Below are positions 7,559 through 16,161 of a stretch of 25,677 nt of DNA, one piece after another. A model generated the notes under the pieces. That model searched no databases. It had not been told where the DNA came from and was given only the letters and a program-made list of their open reading frames with translations. The stretch comes from DASUFE01 sp036274675 (GTDB taxonomy: Bacteria > Pseudomonadota > Gammaproteobacteria > HTCC5015): positions 1 to 25,677 of the forward strand of contig DASUFE010000036.1 in assembly GCA_036274675.1 (NCBI GenBank), given 5' to 3'. A program made the translations under genes and the position numbers. Position 1 is the first letter of the stretch. Each line of letters starts with the position of its first letter.

Positions 7559-8476
7559 TTATTGAAAGACCTGGCGATGCACGGCCAGATCTTGCGCCGA
7601 GAGCATGAATACACCCCCACCGCCGTGTTCAAACTCAGGCCACAAAAATGGGACATCCGGGAAGACTTCAAGCAGCGCCGACTGGCTGTTTCCCACTTCC
7701 ACCGTCAGCAAGCCTTGCGGCGACAGATAATTGGGAGCATGACGCAGGATGCGGCGTACGATCTCGAGGCCGTCCTCTCCTGCCGCGAGACCCAGCGCGG
7801 GTTCCTGCCGGTACTCCGGGGGAAGCGCGGCCATATCGCGGGCATCGACATAAGGAGGATTGCTGACAATCAAGTCATAACGCCGCTGTGGCAGTCCTTC
7901 GAAAACATCCGCGGCATACAGACGCAGCCGCTCCTCCAGGCCGTAACGTTGGCGGTTGATCCGTGCGACCGCCAGGGCCTGCTCCGATATATCGGTGGCC
8001 ACGACTTCGGCATCCGGAAAAGCCAATGCGCAGGCGACGGCGATACAGCCGCTGCCCGTACACAAATCCAATACCGAGGACGGCGGCTGCTGCAGCCATG
8101 GGAAAAATCCGTTTGTAACCAGTTCCGCGATCGGGGACCGCGGTACCAACACGCGTTCGTCGACGAAAAACTCAAGCCCGCAGAACCATGCGCTCTGGAT
8201 CAGATAAGCCAGTGGCTTGCGCGTGCCGATGCGCCGCTCCAGCAACTGCTCGACCCGGCTCCGTTCCGCAGCCGAGACCGCCTGCCCCGGATCGGGCAGG
8301 GATTCCTGCGGCGACAACCCCAGCGCATGCAACACGAGCCAGGCTGCCTCATCCCACGCGCTCTCGGTGCCGTGGCCATACACGAGACCAGCGCGCTCCA
8401 GGCATTCGCTTACCCATTCGATCAGATGGGCCCTGCTGAACTTATCGGACAAAGTTCCGCTCCAAAATGCCGGCAT
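7559..8476 (-). CDS. prmB: 50S ribosomal protein L3 N5-glutamine methyltransferase PrmB
   Basis: PrmB methylates a glutamine of ribosomal protein L3 using S-adenosylmethionine. The 305-residue protein has the helical N-terminal domain, the SAM-binding motif LDLCTGSGC at residues 136-144, and the glutamine-methyltransferase signature NPPYVD at 206-211. Length and the LVPRSPIAEL region agree with PrmB rather than the release-factor enzyme PrmC. The neighbourhood (close to aroC) also fits, as in Pseudomonas. It is convergent with the phosphatase gene and divergent from the SCO gene. The site before the ATG is not strong. Confidence 0.93.
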   Translation of the reverse strand: MPAFWSGTLSDKFSRAHLIEWVSECLERAGLVYGHGTESAWDEAAWLVLHALGLSPQESLPDPGQAVSAAERSRVEQLLERRIGTRKPLAYLIQSAWFCGLEFFVDERVLVPRSPIAELVTNGFFPWLQQPPSSVLDLCTGSGCIAVACALAFPDAEVVATDISEQALAVARINRQRYGLEERLRLYAADVFEGLPQRRYDLIVSNPPYVDARDMAALPPEYRQEPALGLAAGEDGLEIVRRILRHAPNYLSPQGLLTVEVGNSQSALLEVFPDVPFLWPEFEHGGGGVFMLSAQDLAVHRQVFQ

Positions 8477-8491
8477 TATTGAGGCTCATGA

Positions 8492-8520
8492 TTGCATTCA
8501 TACAGGACTGCTGCCATTAT
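8492..8520 (+). promoter_or_regulatory. Possible promoter for the SCO-PCuAC-psd unit
   Basis: TTGCAT (8492-8497) and CATTAT (8515-8520) are 17 bases apart in the 77 bp divergent gap between prmB and the SCO gene. Each hexamer matches only 3-4 consensus positions, so this is tentative. Confidence 0.3.
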
Positions 8521-8553
8521 GGCGCCCGCTGAGAATAGGACAAACGCCTTTTC

Positions 8554-9207
8554 ATGTCGATTGCAAAAAACCAAATAATCCTGGCGGCCTCGCTGCTGGC
8601 GGCAATGGTGATCGGCGTCGCCTTCGGAATGATCACCAGTCAGCAGCAAAAATCAACGCTCCGGGAATTACAACCGACGCTTAAGGCGGCCACCCTGTAT
8701 CCGGAAGACTTCCGGCCGCTGGCCGCGTTCCTCCTCACGGATCATAACGGGTTGCCCTTCGACAACAACCGCCTGCAGGGCGGCTGGAGTCTTGTATTTT
8801 TCGGCTATACTTATTGCCCCGACGTATGTCCCATGACCATGCAGACGCTGCAGGTGATCAAGGAGGAAATTTCAGCTCAACCCGAAATCGCGGCGCCCCG
8901 GGTCGTCTTCGTCTCGGTGGACCCGGAACGCGACACGGCTGAACGCCTGAAGCAATACGTAACCTTTTTCGGTCCTGATTTTACCGGAGTGAGCGGCGAT
9001 CACGAAAATCTGCACTCCCTGACGGCGAGCCTGGGTGTTTTCTACTCGAAATCGGAAAACCCGCAGCAGCCGGACCGCTACCAAGTAGACCACAGTGCAT
9101 CGCTGTTCCTGTTCGGCCCGGACGGGAGAATACGCGCGTTGTTTTCGGCGCCCTTGCAGGCTGGAACGATCGCGCAGGACCTGGTCACCATCATCAAACA
9201 CGGCTGA
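8554..9207 (+). CDS. SCO1/SenC-family copper chaperone
   Basis: A 217-residue thioredoxin-fold protein anchored by an N-terminal membrane segment (residues 7-27), with the domain facing the periplasm. The copper-binding set is complete: Cys88 and Cys92 in CPDVC, and His180 in VDHSAS. SCO proteins deliver copper to, or reduce the CuA site of, cytochrome c oxidase subunit II. A second copper protein follows after 5 bp, which supports a copper-delivery role. An AGGA site lies 13 bases before the ATG, slightly far. Length is normal for the family. Confidence 0.94.
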   Translation: MSIAKNQIILAASLLAAMVIGVAFGMITSQQQKSTLRELQPTLKAATLYPEDFRPLAAFLLTDHNGLPFDNNRLQGGWSLVFFGYTYCPDVCPMTMQTLQVIKEEISAQPEIAAPRVVFVSVDPERDTAERLKQYVTFFGPDFTGVSGDHENLHSLTASLGVFYSKSENPQQPDRYQVDHSASLFLFGPDGRIRALFSAPLQAGTIAQDLVTIIKHG

Positions 9208-9212
9208 CCTGT

Positions 9213-9668
9213 ATGCCATACCTCAGAGCCTTCCTGCTGTTATTGTTCTCCGCGAGCGCGGGCGCCAGCGACTCGGGCAATCTGGCGTTCCGAGAGGCCT
9301 ATATCGCCGCTGCTCCGCCCGGTGCAACGGCGATGGCCGCCTACATGACTATTGAAAATCCTGGCGACGGCGTACGACGCATCACCAGCATCACCTCGCC
9401 GGACTTTAAGGAGGTGCAGATGCACCGCAGTACCCTTAAGAAGGGTGTCGCACACATGCAGCAGTTGGATCAACTGGTGATCGAGGCCGGTTCCATGGTG
9501 GAATTGAAGCCGGGCGGCACTCATCTCATGCTGCTGGAACCGGTGCGCGATTTCGAGCCGGGCGAGGTTATTCTGCTTGAAATCAAGGAAGCCGACGGCA
9601 CGGAGCATAATCTGGGCCTGAAAGTGCAACGCGCTCCCGCGGCATCCACACATCATCACCAGGAGTGA
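9213..9668 (+). CDS. Periplasmic copper chaperone PCu(A)C (DUF461)
   Basis: A 151-residue protein with a cleavable-looking signal peptide (residues 1-18, LLLLFSASAGA). It carries the exact Cu(I) motif H-x10-M-x21-H-x-M: His71, Met82, His104 and Met106. PCu(A)C proteins bind periplasmic Cu(I) and pass it to SCO or directly to the oxidase CuA site. The His-rich tail (THHHQE) may add further metal binding. The gene starts 5 bp after the SCO gene and is certainly in the same unit. Its 3' end carries the ribosome binding site of psd, overlapping its stop codon. Confidence 0.94.
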   Translation: MPYLRAFLLLLFSASAGASDSGNLAFREAYIAAAPPGATAMAAYMTIENPGDGVRRITSITSPDFKEVQMHRSTLKKGVAHMQQLDQLVIEAGSMVELKPGGTHLMLLEPVRDFEPGEVILLEIKEADGTEHNLGLKVQRAPAASTHHHQE

Positions 9669-9673
9669 CTTGA

Positions 9674-10528
9674 TTGTTGAGCGACCGCCTGAAAAGCCTG
9701 GCCCTGTACCCGTTGCCGCAGCACTTGATCTCACGGGTTATTTTTTTTCTGACACGGCGCCGGACTCGCCTGAAAAATCCGGCGATCCGCTGGTTCATTC
9801 GCCGCTTCAAAATCGACATGTCCGAAGCGATCGAACAGAATATCGAGAACTACCCCACCTTCAACGCGTTCTTCACGCGCGCCATCAAACCAGAGCTGCG
9901 GCCGGTTGCGCGCGAACCCGAAGCGCTTGCGAGCCCCGTGGACGGTGTCATCAGCCAGCTGGGCGATATCAATGAGGGCCGCATCGTGCAGGCCAAGGGC
10001 CATGACTACACGGCGTTGGAACTGCTGGGTGGATATCGCGAATGGGCTCAGGCTTTCGAGGGCGGGCGTTTCATCACGCTTTATCTCGCACCGAGCAATT
10101 ATCACCGCATTCACATGCCGCACGACGGGCAATTACGCCGCATGTTACATGTTCCGGGGCGGCTGTTCAGTGTCGCGCCGCACACGGTGCGCGAAGTCCC
10201 GCGCCTCTTCGCCCGCAACGAGCGCGTGGCGGCGCTCTTCGAAGGCCCCTGCGGCGGCTTCACAATGGTTCTCGTCGGCGCACTCAATGTCGCGGCCATT
10301 GAAACGGTATGGCATGGCCTGGTCACGCCCCCGCAGTCGAGAACGATATGTCACTACGAATACGCGGATAAAAAGATCGTCCTGGCCAAGGGCGAGGAAA
10401 TGGGGCGTTTCAATATGGGCTCGACGGTAATTCTGCTGACACCTTCCAACCTGAGCTGGGAGCCTTCCTTGAAAGCCGGGCAGGCTATCAGGCTCGGGCA
10501 AAAACTCGGCACCATGCAAAAACGCTAG
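9674..10528 (+). CDS. psd: Phosphatidylserine decarboxylase proenzyme Psd, TTG start
   Basis: Psd converts phosphatidylserine to phosphatidylethanolamine at the inner membrane. The 284-residue proenzyme should self-cleave at a Gly-Ser bond: here MGST at 248-251, with Ser250 becoming the pyruvoyl group. The usual motif is LGST, so Leu is replaced by Met. The other triad members are present as Asp90 (PVDG) and His147 (HRIHMP). The start is TTG at 9674, chosen because AGGAG (9661-9665) precedes it by 8 bases and the protein then begins at the family's normal position (SDRLKSLALYPLPQHLIS). The SD overlaps the end of the PCu(A)C gene. It is convergent with tsaB, 18 bp away. Confidence 0.95.
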   Translation: MLSDRLKSLALYPLPQHLISRVIFFLTRRRTRLKNPAIRWFIRRFKIDMSEAIEQNIENYPTFNAFFTRAIKPELRPVAREPEALASPVDGVISQLGDINEGRIVQAKGHDYTALELLGGYREWAQAFEGGRFITLYLAPSNYHRIHMPHDGQLRRMLHVPGRLFSVAPHTVREVPRLFARNERVAALFEGPCGGFTMVLVGALNVAAIETVWHGLVTPPQSRTICHYEYADKKIVLAKGEEMGRFNMGSTVILLTPSNLSWEPSLKAGQAIRLGQKLGTMQKR

Positions 10529-10546
10529 CGCAAGCGGCTTTAACTT

Positions 10547-11233
10547 TCAACCAGCCTTGGGCTGGGCTACATTGTTGCGCAGATACACCGGCAGCGCGGT
10601 ATCGGCCTCGATCACGTTGCGGCCTTCCCACAAAGGTTGCGCCAGTTCCAGCAAGTGCATCGCCTGCGGCCAGAACTCCGGATAAACGGCTCCGATATTT
10701 TTTTCCAGCCTTGATCCCAACACTTCCGGATAGGCGCGCCAACCGCTGCAAGCGCCGGCCCAAATCTCATCCGCAACGGGGGCGGCAATTTCCCGGGGAG
10801 GCGACACCTGTTCGTCGCCCACCGGCGCCATCATTCCGTCTTTCAGTCGGTAGCAACCCCAATAAATTTCCTGCATGCGGGCGTCGATTGCGGCAATAAC
10901 GGAAGTATGCCCATGTTCCCGGTATACGCCCTGGGCGACGGTCGCCAGCGTGGAAACCGGAATCACCGGCAGGCCCGTCGCGACCGCGATGCCCTGTGTG
11001 ACGGCTGCTGCGATGCGCAGGCCGGTGAAGCTGCCGGGGCCGCGGCCATAGGCAATAGCATCCAGACCGGAAGTTTTGAGCCTCGCTTCCGTCAACAGCG
11101 AATCGATCATCGGCAGCACCAGATCGGCTTGCCCCTGTGGGCGGTGCTCGAAACGCTGCAAAATTTTTCCTTCGTGCAGCAACGCGACCGAACAGGCTTC
11201 AGTCGCGGTTTCAATGGCCAGAATCTTGTACAT
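10547..11233 (-). CDS. tsaB: tRNA threonylcarbamoyladenosine biosynthesis protein TsaB
   Basis: TsaB is the ASKHA-fold partner that dimerises with TsaD and helps transfer threonylcarbamoyl to A37 of ANN-decoding tRNAs. The 228-residue length is normal (E. coli about 231). Signatures are the N-terminal ILAIETATEACSVAL and GRGPGSFTGLR at residues 63-73. An AGGA site lies 9 bases before the ATG. It is the last gene of the minus-strand series, separated from the upstream helicase gene by a 104 bp gap holding a repeat element, and it runs convergently into psd. Another Sua5/YciO-family protein related to t6A synthesis lies at 19085. Confidence 0.95.
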   Translation of the reverse strand: MYKILAIETATEACSVALLHEGKILQRFEHRPQGQADLVLPMIDSLLTEARLKTSGLDAIAYGRGPGSFTGLRIAAAVTQGIAVATGLPVIPVSTLATVAQGVYREHGHTSVIAAIDARMQEIYWGCYRLKDGMMAPVGDEQVSPPREIAAPVADEIWAGACSGWRAYPEVLGSRLEKNIGAVYPEFWPQAMHLLELAQPLWEGRNVIEADTALPVYLRNNVAQPKAG

Positions 11234-11254
11234 GATTATTTATCCTGAAAAGTT

Positions 11255-11337
11255 AACCACAGAGAACACGGACCATATTCGTTCAGAATTTTAATCTCTT
11301 TTATTCTCAATCCTGGTGCGCTCTGTGTGCTCAGTAA
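11255..11337. repeat. Dispersed inverted-repeat element, copy B (tsaB-helicase gap)
   Basis: The left arm AACCACAGAGAACACGGA (11255-11272) differs from copy A by one base. The right arm CTCTGTGTGCTCAGTAA (11321-11337) is an imperfect reverse complement of the left: ACAGAGAACACGGAC-type sequence pairs with ACTGAGCACACAGAG, about 12 of 15 bases. The right arm ends directly at the stop codon of the helicase gene. The roughly 48 bp between the arms is AT-rich and shows no open reading frame. Confidence 0.6.
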
Positions 11338-13227
11338 TTATATTTTAAAGAAATTTTTGACATCGACGATATCATGAGTCACCGGCATCGGCGGCAGGCT
11401 CTCCAGGAAGACGGCGCCATAGGGTTTGGTCCTGAGGCGCGCATCCGCGATCACGACTACACCGCTATCTGCGGGATCGCGCAGCAGTCGGCCCACCCCC
11501 TGTTTCAGGGCGATCGCCGCTTGCGGCACCTGGTAATGCATGAATGGGTTGAACCCCTGCTTGCGCAACAGCTCCAGGCGGGCCTGTAATACAGGGTCGT
11601 TCGGGGCGGCAAAGGGCAGTTTTTCGATGATTACGCAGGACAGCGCCTCCCCTTTTATATCCACGCCCTCCCAGAAACTGCTGGTACCCAGCAGCACCCC
11701 GCTCCCCGATTCACGGAACCGGTCCAGCAACTGACTGCGCGGTGCGTCGCCCTGGACGAACAGCGGATGCTCGGAATTATTGCGCAGATATTGAGCCACA
11801 TACTGCAGGGACCGGTAGCTGGTGAAAAGTATAAAGGCGCGGCCTTTGCTCGCCGCCAGCACGGGCCGGATCATTGAGATGAAACGGTCCAGGAAATCGG
11901 GTTCATTCGGTTCCGGCATGCCGGGCGGCAGATATAACAAAGCCTGTTTTTGAAAATCATAGGGACTGTCGAAAGCTTCGATCAGGGGGTTTTCAAGCCC
12001 GAGTTGCAGCACGAAATGTTCGAAAGAACCGGCAACCGACAGCGTAGCGGAAGTAAACACCCAGGCTGCATTGAAACTCTGCATGTACTGCTGGAACAGC
12101 CCGCTGATTTCCTGCGGCGTCGCATGCAGGGAGAATCCGCTGCGCGACGTCTCCACCCACAGCACCAGATCGTCGGGCGTCTCGCGGAACAGCTGCAGGC
12201 GGCGCAAAAACATCCCACAGCGATCAGCGCACTGCTCAAGCTCATCGCCGCGTTCCTCCATTTCCTGGAGGGCGCCCGACAGGCTTTCCATGCGGCGCAA
12301 CAATTCATTGAAAGCGTCAGTCACCCGGGGATTCCGGCTCAGCTGATACCAGGCGCTGCGCTCCTCCGCGGCGCCGCCGCGCCCCAACACCAGATTGAAC
12401 TCGCGGAGCTGCTGCTCCAGGGCGTCGGCAAGCGCGCGCAACTGCGGCGTATCAGCGGCTTCTTTCAGTTGGGCGGCGGTCACATCGCCGGCAAGCTCGC
12501 CCAGCTGTCGATGGCTCAGCATCTGGCCGAAGAACCGGCTCGCAGTTTCCGGCAACTGGTGCGCCTCATCCAGGATGAAGGCATCGGCGGCGGGCAACAC
12601 TTCGCCAAACCCCTCCTCTTTCAGGGCCATGTCGGCGAAAAACAGATGGTGGTTGATGACCACCACGTCCGCCTGCTGTGCCTGGCGACGCGCCTTCACC
12701 AGAAAGCATTTGTTGAATTCGGGACACTCCTGGCCGAGGCAGTTCTCGGCGGTGGAAGTGGCCCGACGCCAGACTGGCGCGTCCTCGGGCACATCCCCGA
12801 GCTCTGCAATATCGCCGGAGCGGGTAATGCCGGCCCATGCCTTGATGGTCTGCAGTTGGGATAACTGCTCGCGGTTGCGGGTTTCGCCCTCAGCCTTGTA
12901 GAGGCGATGCAGGCACAGGTAATTGGCACGCCCCTTCAACAGCGCCGCGTTGAAGGACGTTTTCAGACAGGATTTGACGCGCGGCAGGTCGCGGTGGAAC
13001 AACTGATCTTGCAGATGGCGGGTGCCGGTGGAAACGATAATTTTGAGGCCGCTCAGCAACGCCGGCACCAGATAGGCGAATGTCTTGCCGACACCGGTGC
13101 CGGCTTCGGCAACCAGCACACCTCCGTCCCCGAGCACCCTTGCCACCGCTTCGCTCATCTGCTGCTGCGGTAATCTCGGGGCGAAACCTTCTATATCGCG
13201 CGCAAAGGGACCATGCGCTCCCAGCAA
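11338..13227 (-). CDS. yoaA: ATP-dependent DNA helicase, DinG/YoaA family
   Basis: A superfamily 2, XPD-like helicase of 629 residues. The Walker A motif EAGTGVGKT is at 41-49, DEAH is at 220-223, and four cysteines (105, 163, 168, 174) between them should bind the [4Fe-4S] cluster. Near the end are the helicase motifs GTSSFWEGVDIKG and QGVGRLLRD. The length and lack of an N-terminal extension favour YoaA (about 636 aa) over DinG (about 716 aa). YoaA helps replication and repair, in E. coli with the clamp-loader subunit chi. The most likely start is TTG 13227: no ATG or GTG occurs further upstream in frame before the neighbouring gene, and the next ATG is residue 24, too close to the Q motif. 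No convincing SD, so the start is uncertain. Confidence 0.92.
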   Translation of the reverse strand: MLGAHGPFARDIEGFAPRLPQQQMSEAVARVLGDGGVLVAEAGTGVGKTFAYLVPALLSGLKIIVSTGTRHLQDQLFHRDLPRVKSCLKTSFNAALLKGRANYLCLHRLYKAEGETRNREQLSQLQTIKAWAGITRSGDIAELGDVPEDAPVWRRATSTAENCLGQECPEFNKCFLVKARRQAQQADVVVINHHLFFADMALKEEGFGEVLPAADAFILDEAHQLPETASRFFGQMLSHRQLGELAGDVTAAQLKEAADTPQLRALADALEQQLREFNLVLGRGGAAEERSAWYQLSRNPRVTDAFNELLRRMESLSGALQEMEERGDELEQCADRCGMFLRRLQLFRETPDDLVLWVETSRSGFSLHATPQEISGLFQQYMQSFNAAWVFTSATLSVAGSFEHFVLQLGLENPLIEAFDSPYDFQKQALLYLPPGMPEPNEPDFLDRFISMIRPVLAASKGRAFILFTSYRSLQYVAQYLRNNSEHPLFVQGDAPRSQLLDRFRESGSGVLLGTSSFWEGVDIKGEALSCVIIEKLPFAAPNDPVLQARLELLRKQGFNPFMHYQVPQAAIALKQGVGRLLRDPADSGVVVIADARLRTKPYGAVFLESLPPMPVTHDIVDVKNFFKI

Positions 13228-13297
13228 TTCGCCGGGAGCGGCGCCCGTGGATGATTCGGCTTCAAGAGTGTCGGAATGGCGGATGGCGCGACGCCTG

Positions 13298-13789
13298 TCA
13301 GGGGCGGAAAGAATTCGCCGTGTATTCCGCTTCCTGTGCGCCGACGTCGTTGCCCGCCAGCTTGCGCGCGCGGGCGATGATCAGCCAGTTGCGGTAATTC
13401 AGCAGCGGATTGTCCAGACTCATGGAGTTTGACTTTGCGGCCAGATTCTCGGCCTGGCCGGAATTGCCTTGCATCAGGCGGATTTCAGCGAGACGGCTCC
13501 AGATGACCGCGTCGTCCGGCGCGATGCGCAGAATGCGTTCCAGGGTAAGCGCGGCGTTATCATAGTCGCCGGCCTTGCGCGCCTGTTCGGCCTGAGCCCA
13601 CAGGTCTCTGACCGCCGGGTTGCCTGTCGCCAGGGTGATCTTGCTGCTCGCATCGCTGGAATCTACATAATCCTGCTCGGAGTCTTGTTCGTCGCGATTG
13701 GAGGTGGGTCCGCCCATAAGGCCGCAACCGGCCAATAGTGTTGCAACTAGGGATGAACAAAGAACCATTTTCAACCATTGCTTGCGCAT
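13298..13789 (-). CDS. TPR-repeat lipoprotein downstream of mrcB
   Basis: A 163-residue protein with a lipoprotein signal: short basic start, hydrophobic stretch, and lipobox LAGC with Cys22. A Ser/Asp/Glu-rich linker follows, then about two tetratricopeptide repeats (residues 60-130; AVRDLWAQAEQARKAGDY, then AALTLERILRIAPDDAVIW). ATG 13789 is chosen over an in-frame ATG 20 codons upstream because GGTGGAG lies six bases before it and the signal peptide then starts correctly; the longer form would overlap mrcB. The gene follows mrcB by 23 bp. A TPR protein after mrcB is also seen in Pseudomonas, so it may assist the peptidoglycan synthase at the envelope; that role is inferred. Confidence 0.85.
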   Translation of the reverse strand: MRKQWLKMVLCSSLVATLLAGCGLMGGPTSNRDEQDSEQDYVDSSDASSKITLATGNPAVRDLWAQAEQARKAGDYDNAALTLERILRIAPDDAVIWSRLAEIRLMQGNSGQAENLAAKSNSMSLDNPLLNYRNWLIIARARKLAGNDVGAQEAEYTANSFRP

Positions 13790-13812
13790 CGCTTGCTCCA
13801 CCTGACAGAGTT

Positions 13813-16134
13813 TTAATCGAAGAGTCGTTTGAACCAGGACGGCCCGCATTCATGGTCGGACGCCGGACCGGTGCCTATTATAAACGGCATTCGCGTGACA
13901 TTGTCACATTTTGCAGCACTGCGCCGCCCATCCTGGCGATTTATCCAGACATATTCCACATTCTGTGGAATCGCCAGCTGCAAGGGACGCGTATCGATAT
14001 CGGCCATCAAGTCGATCCATACCGGCAGGGCGCCCGATGCGCCCGACAGGCCGGCCGGTTGATTGTCGTCCCTGCCGAGCCAGACCACCGCCAGATGCTG
14101 ACCGGTGAATCCGGCAAACCAACTGTCCCGCAGATCGTCCGTGGTGCCGGTCTTGCCCGCCGCCTGCAGCTCGGGTAATTGTTTGCCGGCCTGACTGGCC
14201 GTTCCGAATTCGACCACCATCTGCAGCATGCGGTTCACCTGGTGCACCACACTGACATCGAGTGTCTGCTCCACATTCAGCGGATAGCGCGTCAGTTGCA
14301 TGCCGTCTGCGGTGAGCACTTCCCTTACGGAACGCAGCGGCATATTGAAGCCGGAACTGGCCAGAGTCTGGTAGAGCTGGGATACCTCCAGCGGCGATAG
14401 TTCCAGGGAGCCCAGCAGCAGTGATGGATAGGACGGCGGCTCATAAGGCAGCCCCATTTTCCGCAACACCGCTATGACCTTCTCGATTCCGATCTGGAGG
14501 CCGAGCCGGACCGTCGCGGCGTTGTAGGAATACACCAGACCATGGAACAGCGGCACCTCGCCGTGGTACTGCTTGTCATAATTCGCGGGTTCCCAGAGGT
14601 TGCCGTCGGGATATCGCAGCTGCAGTGGATCATCCTTGATAATCGTCGAAGGATTGAACTCTGCGCTGTCCTGCAGAGCCGCGAGGTAGACCGCGGGCTT
14701 GACCAGGGAACCGACCGGGCGCCGTGCGTCGAGCGCCCGGTTATAACCCGCATAACGTGGATTATGGTCGGCGACCACCGCCTGTACTTCGCCGGTATCG
14801 ACCGAGGTGACTACCACCGCGCCCTGCAACTGTTCCGCCTCCCGTGGTTTAAACCGCTTGCGCAGCCGGTCAAGCTGCCGGCTCAGTGCACGTTCGGCCT
14901 GTTTTTGCACGAGCGGATCAAGAGTCGTAAAAATTCTTAAACCCTCGCTGCGCAGGTCTTCCTCGCGATAATGCGTGGTCAGCTGGCGCTTCACGAAGTC
15001 GATGAAAGCCGGATACGAACTCTGGGCGAAAGAGCCCTCGGGCCGCACACTGAGCGGCGAGAGGCGCGCTTTCTGCGCGACGCTTTCGGGAATAAGTCCG
15101 CGCGCCTGCATGATATTCAGCACGACATCACGACGCTGCCGCGCGCGCTCCGGATGTTTTTGAGGATTCAAATAAGAAGGCCCGTTGACCAATCCGACCA
15201 GTAGCGCGACCTGCTCCACGGAAAGATCGGACAGCGCCCGGTCGAAATAAAAGCGGCTGCCAAGGGCGAAACCGTGTATCGCCTGCTCTCCCTCCTGGCC
15301 GAGATAAACTTCGTTGATATAGGCTTCCAGAATCTCATTCTTGTCGTAGTGCAACTCCAGCAGCAGCGCCATCATTGCCTCGATAATTTTGCGGCGGAAC
15401 GTGCGTTCGTTGTTCAGGAAAAAATTTTTGACCAACTGCTGGGTCAGCGTGCTGCCGCCCTGGACGGCCTCCCCGGCCCGGATATTGGCGACGAGCGCAC
15501 GCAGGATCGACGTCGGGCGTACGCCATGATGTCCGTAGAAATTCTGGTCTTCCACCTCCACGAGAGTGTGCAGCAGCAGCGGCGGCACCTCTTCCAGCCG
15601 GACCAGATCGCGGTCTTCCTTCTGGGCGGGGTAAATATTCGCGATATGCGCAGGCTCCAGCCGGAGTAACTGCAATTCGCTCGCCGTCCCGTTATCGAGG
15701 ATCTCGCTGATCCTGCCGTCGTCAAAACGTATCAGCAGGTCGCGTGCCGGCTCCTTGCCGTCCCAGAACGTAAATCCGCGCGTGCGCAGGAGCAGCACGT
15801 TCGGCAACTCGCGAAAGGTTCCGGGTGCATCCTTGCCCGCGCGGTAGTTCAGGAAGGACAGTTCCTGCAGCAAGTCCGCCTTGCCGAATTTCTGGCCGAC
15901 GAAGAGTTCCAGTGGACGCGCGTAAACGCGAGCCGGCAGGGACCAGCGCCGGCCTTCAAATTTGTAGCGGATCTCGGTATCGAGATAAATACAAAACAGG
16001 AAACCGAACAGCAGGATGACGGCAAGAACTGTCAACGCGGCCACGCGCAGAGTGCCGCCATGGCGCCATTTGCCGGCCTGGCGCCGGCGGGAGCGCCTAG
16101 AACGGCCGGACTTGCTGGACTTTGCAGTTGCCAT
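13813..16134 (-). CDS. mrcB: Bifunctional penicillin-binding protein 1B
   Basis: A 773-residue class A PBP that polymerises and cross-links peptidoglycan. Order of parts: basic cytoplasmic tail (1-28), membrane helix (about 30-52), UB2H-like region (about 60-155, where E. coli PBP1b binds its activator LpoB), GT51 glycosyltransferase (about 170-345) with catalytic Glu195 in EDQNF and GGSTLTQQLVKN at 226-237, and transpeptidase with Ser476 (SLVK), SYN at 536-538 and KTGT at 661-664. All catalytic residues are intact. Length and the UB2H region point to PBP1b rather than PBP1a. It starts 27 bp after the scpB stop; no good SD is visible. Confidence 0.96.
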   Translation of the reverse strand: MATAKSSKSGRSRRSRRRQAGKWRHGGTLRVAALTVLAVILLFGFLFCIYLDTEIRYKFEGRRWSLPARVYARPLELFVGQKFGKADLLQELSFLNYRAGKDAPGTFRELPNVLLLRTRGFTFWDGKEPARDLLIRFDDGRISEILDNGTASELQLLRLEPAHIANIYPAQKEDRDLVRLEEVPPLLLHTLVEVEDQNFYGHHGVRPTSILRALVANIRAGEAVQGGSTLTQQLVKNFFLNNERTFRRKIIEAMMALLLELHYDKNEILEAYINEVYLGQEGEQAIHGFALGSRFYFDRALSDLSVEQVALLVGLVNGPSYLNPQKHPERARQRRDVVLNIMQARGLIPESVAQKARLSPLSVRPEGSFAQSSYPAFIDFVKRQLTTHYREEDLRSEGLRIFTTLDPLVQKQAERALSRQLDRLRKRFKPREAEQLQGAVVVTSVDTGEVQAVVADHNPRYAGYNRALDARRPVGSLVKPAVYLAALQDSAEFNPSTIIKDDPLQLRYPDGNLWEPANYDKQYHGEVPLFHGLVYSYNAATVRLGLQIGIEKVIAVLRKMGLPYEPPSYPSLLLGSLELSPLEVSQLYQTLASSGFNMPLRSVREVLTADGMQLTRYPLNVEQTLDVSVVHQVNRMLQMVVEFGTASQAGKQLPELQAAGKTGTTDDLRDSWFAGFTGQHLAVVWLGRDDNQPAGLSGASGALPVWIDLMADIDTRPLQLAIPQNVEYVWINRQDGRRSAAKCDNVTRMPFIIGTGPASDHECGPSWFKRLFD

Positions 16135-16161
16135 AGGAAATGCCGGCGGAACTACGCGCCG

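Noticed and set aside
10551..10565. CCAGCC-TTG-GGCTGG hairpin at the end of tsaB as a terminator between tsaB and psd
   Set aside because: Stem of six with a three-base loop lying inside the tsaB coding end, and no real T-run on either strand.
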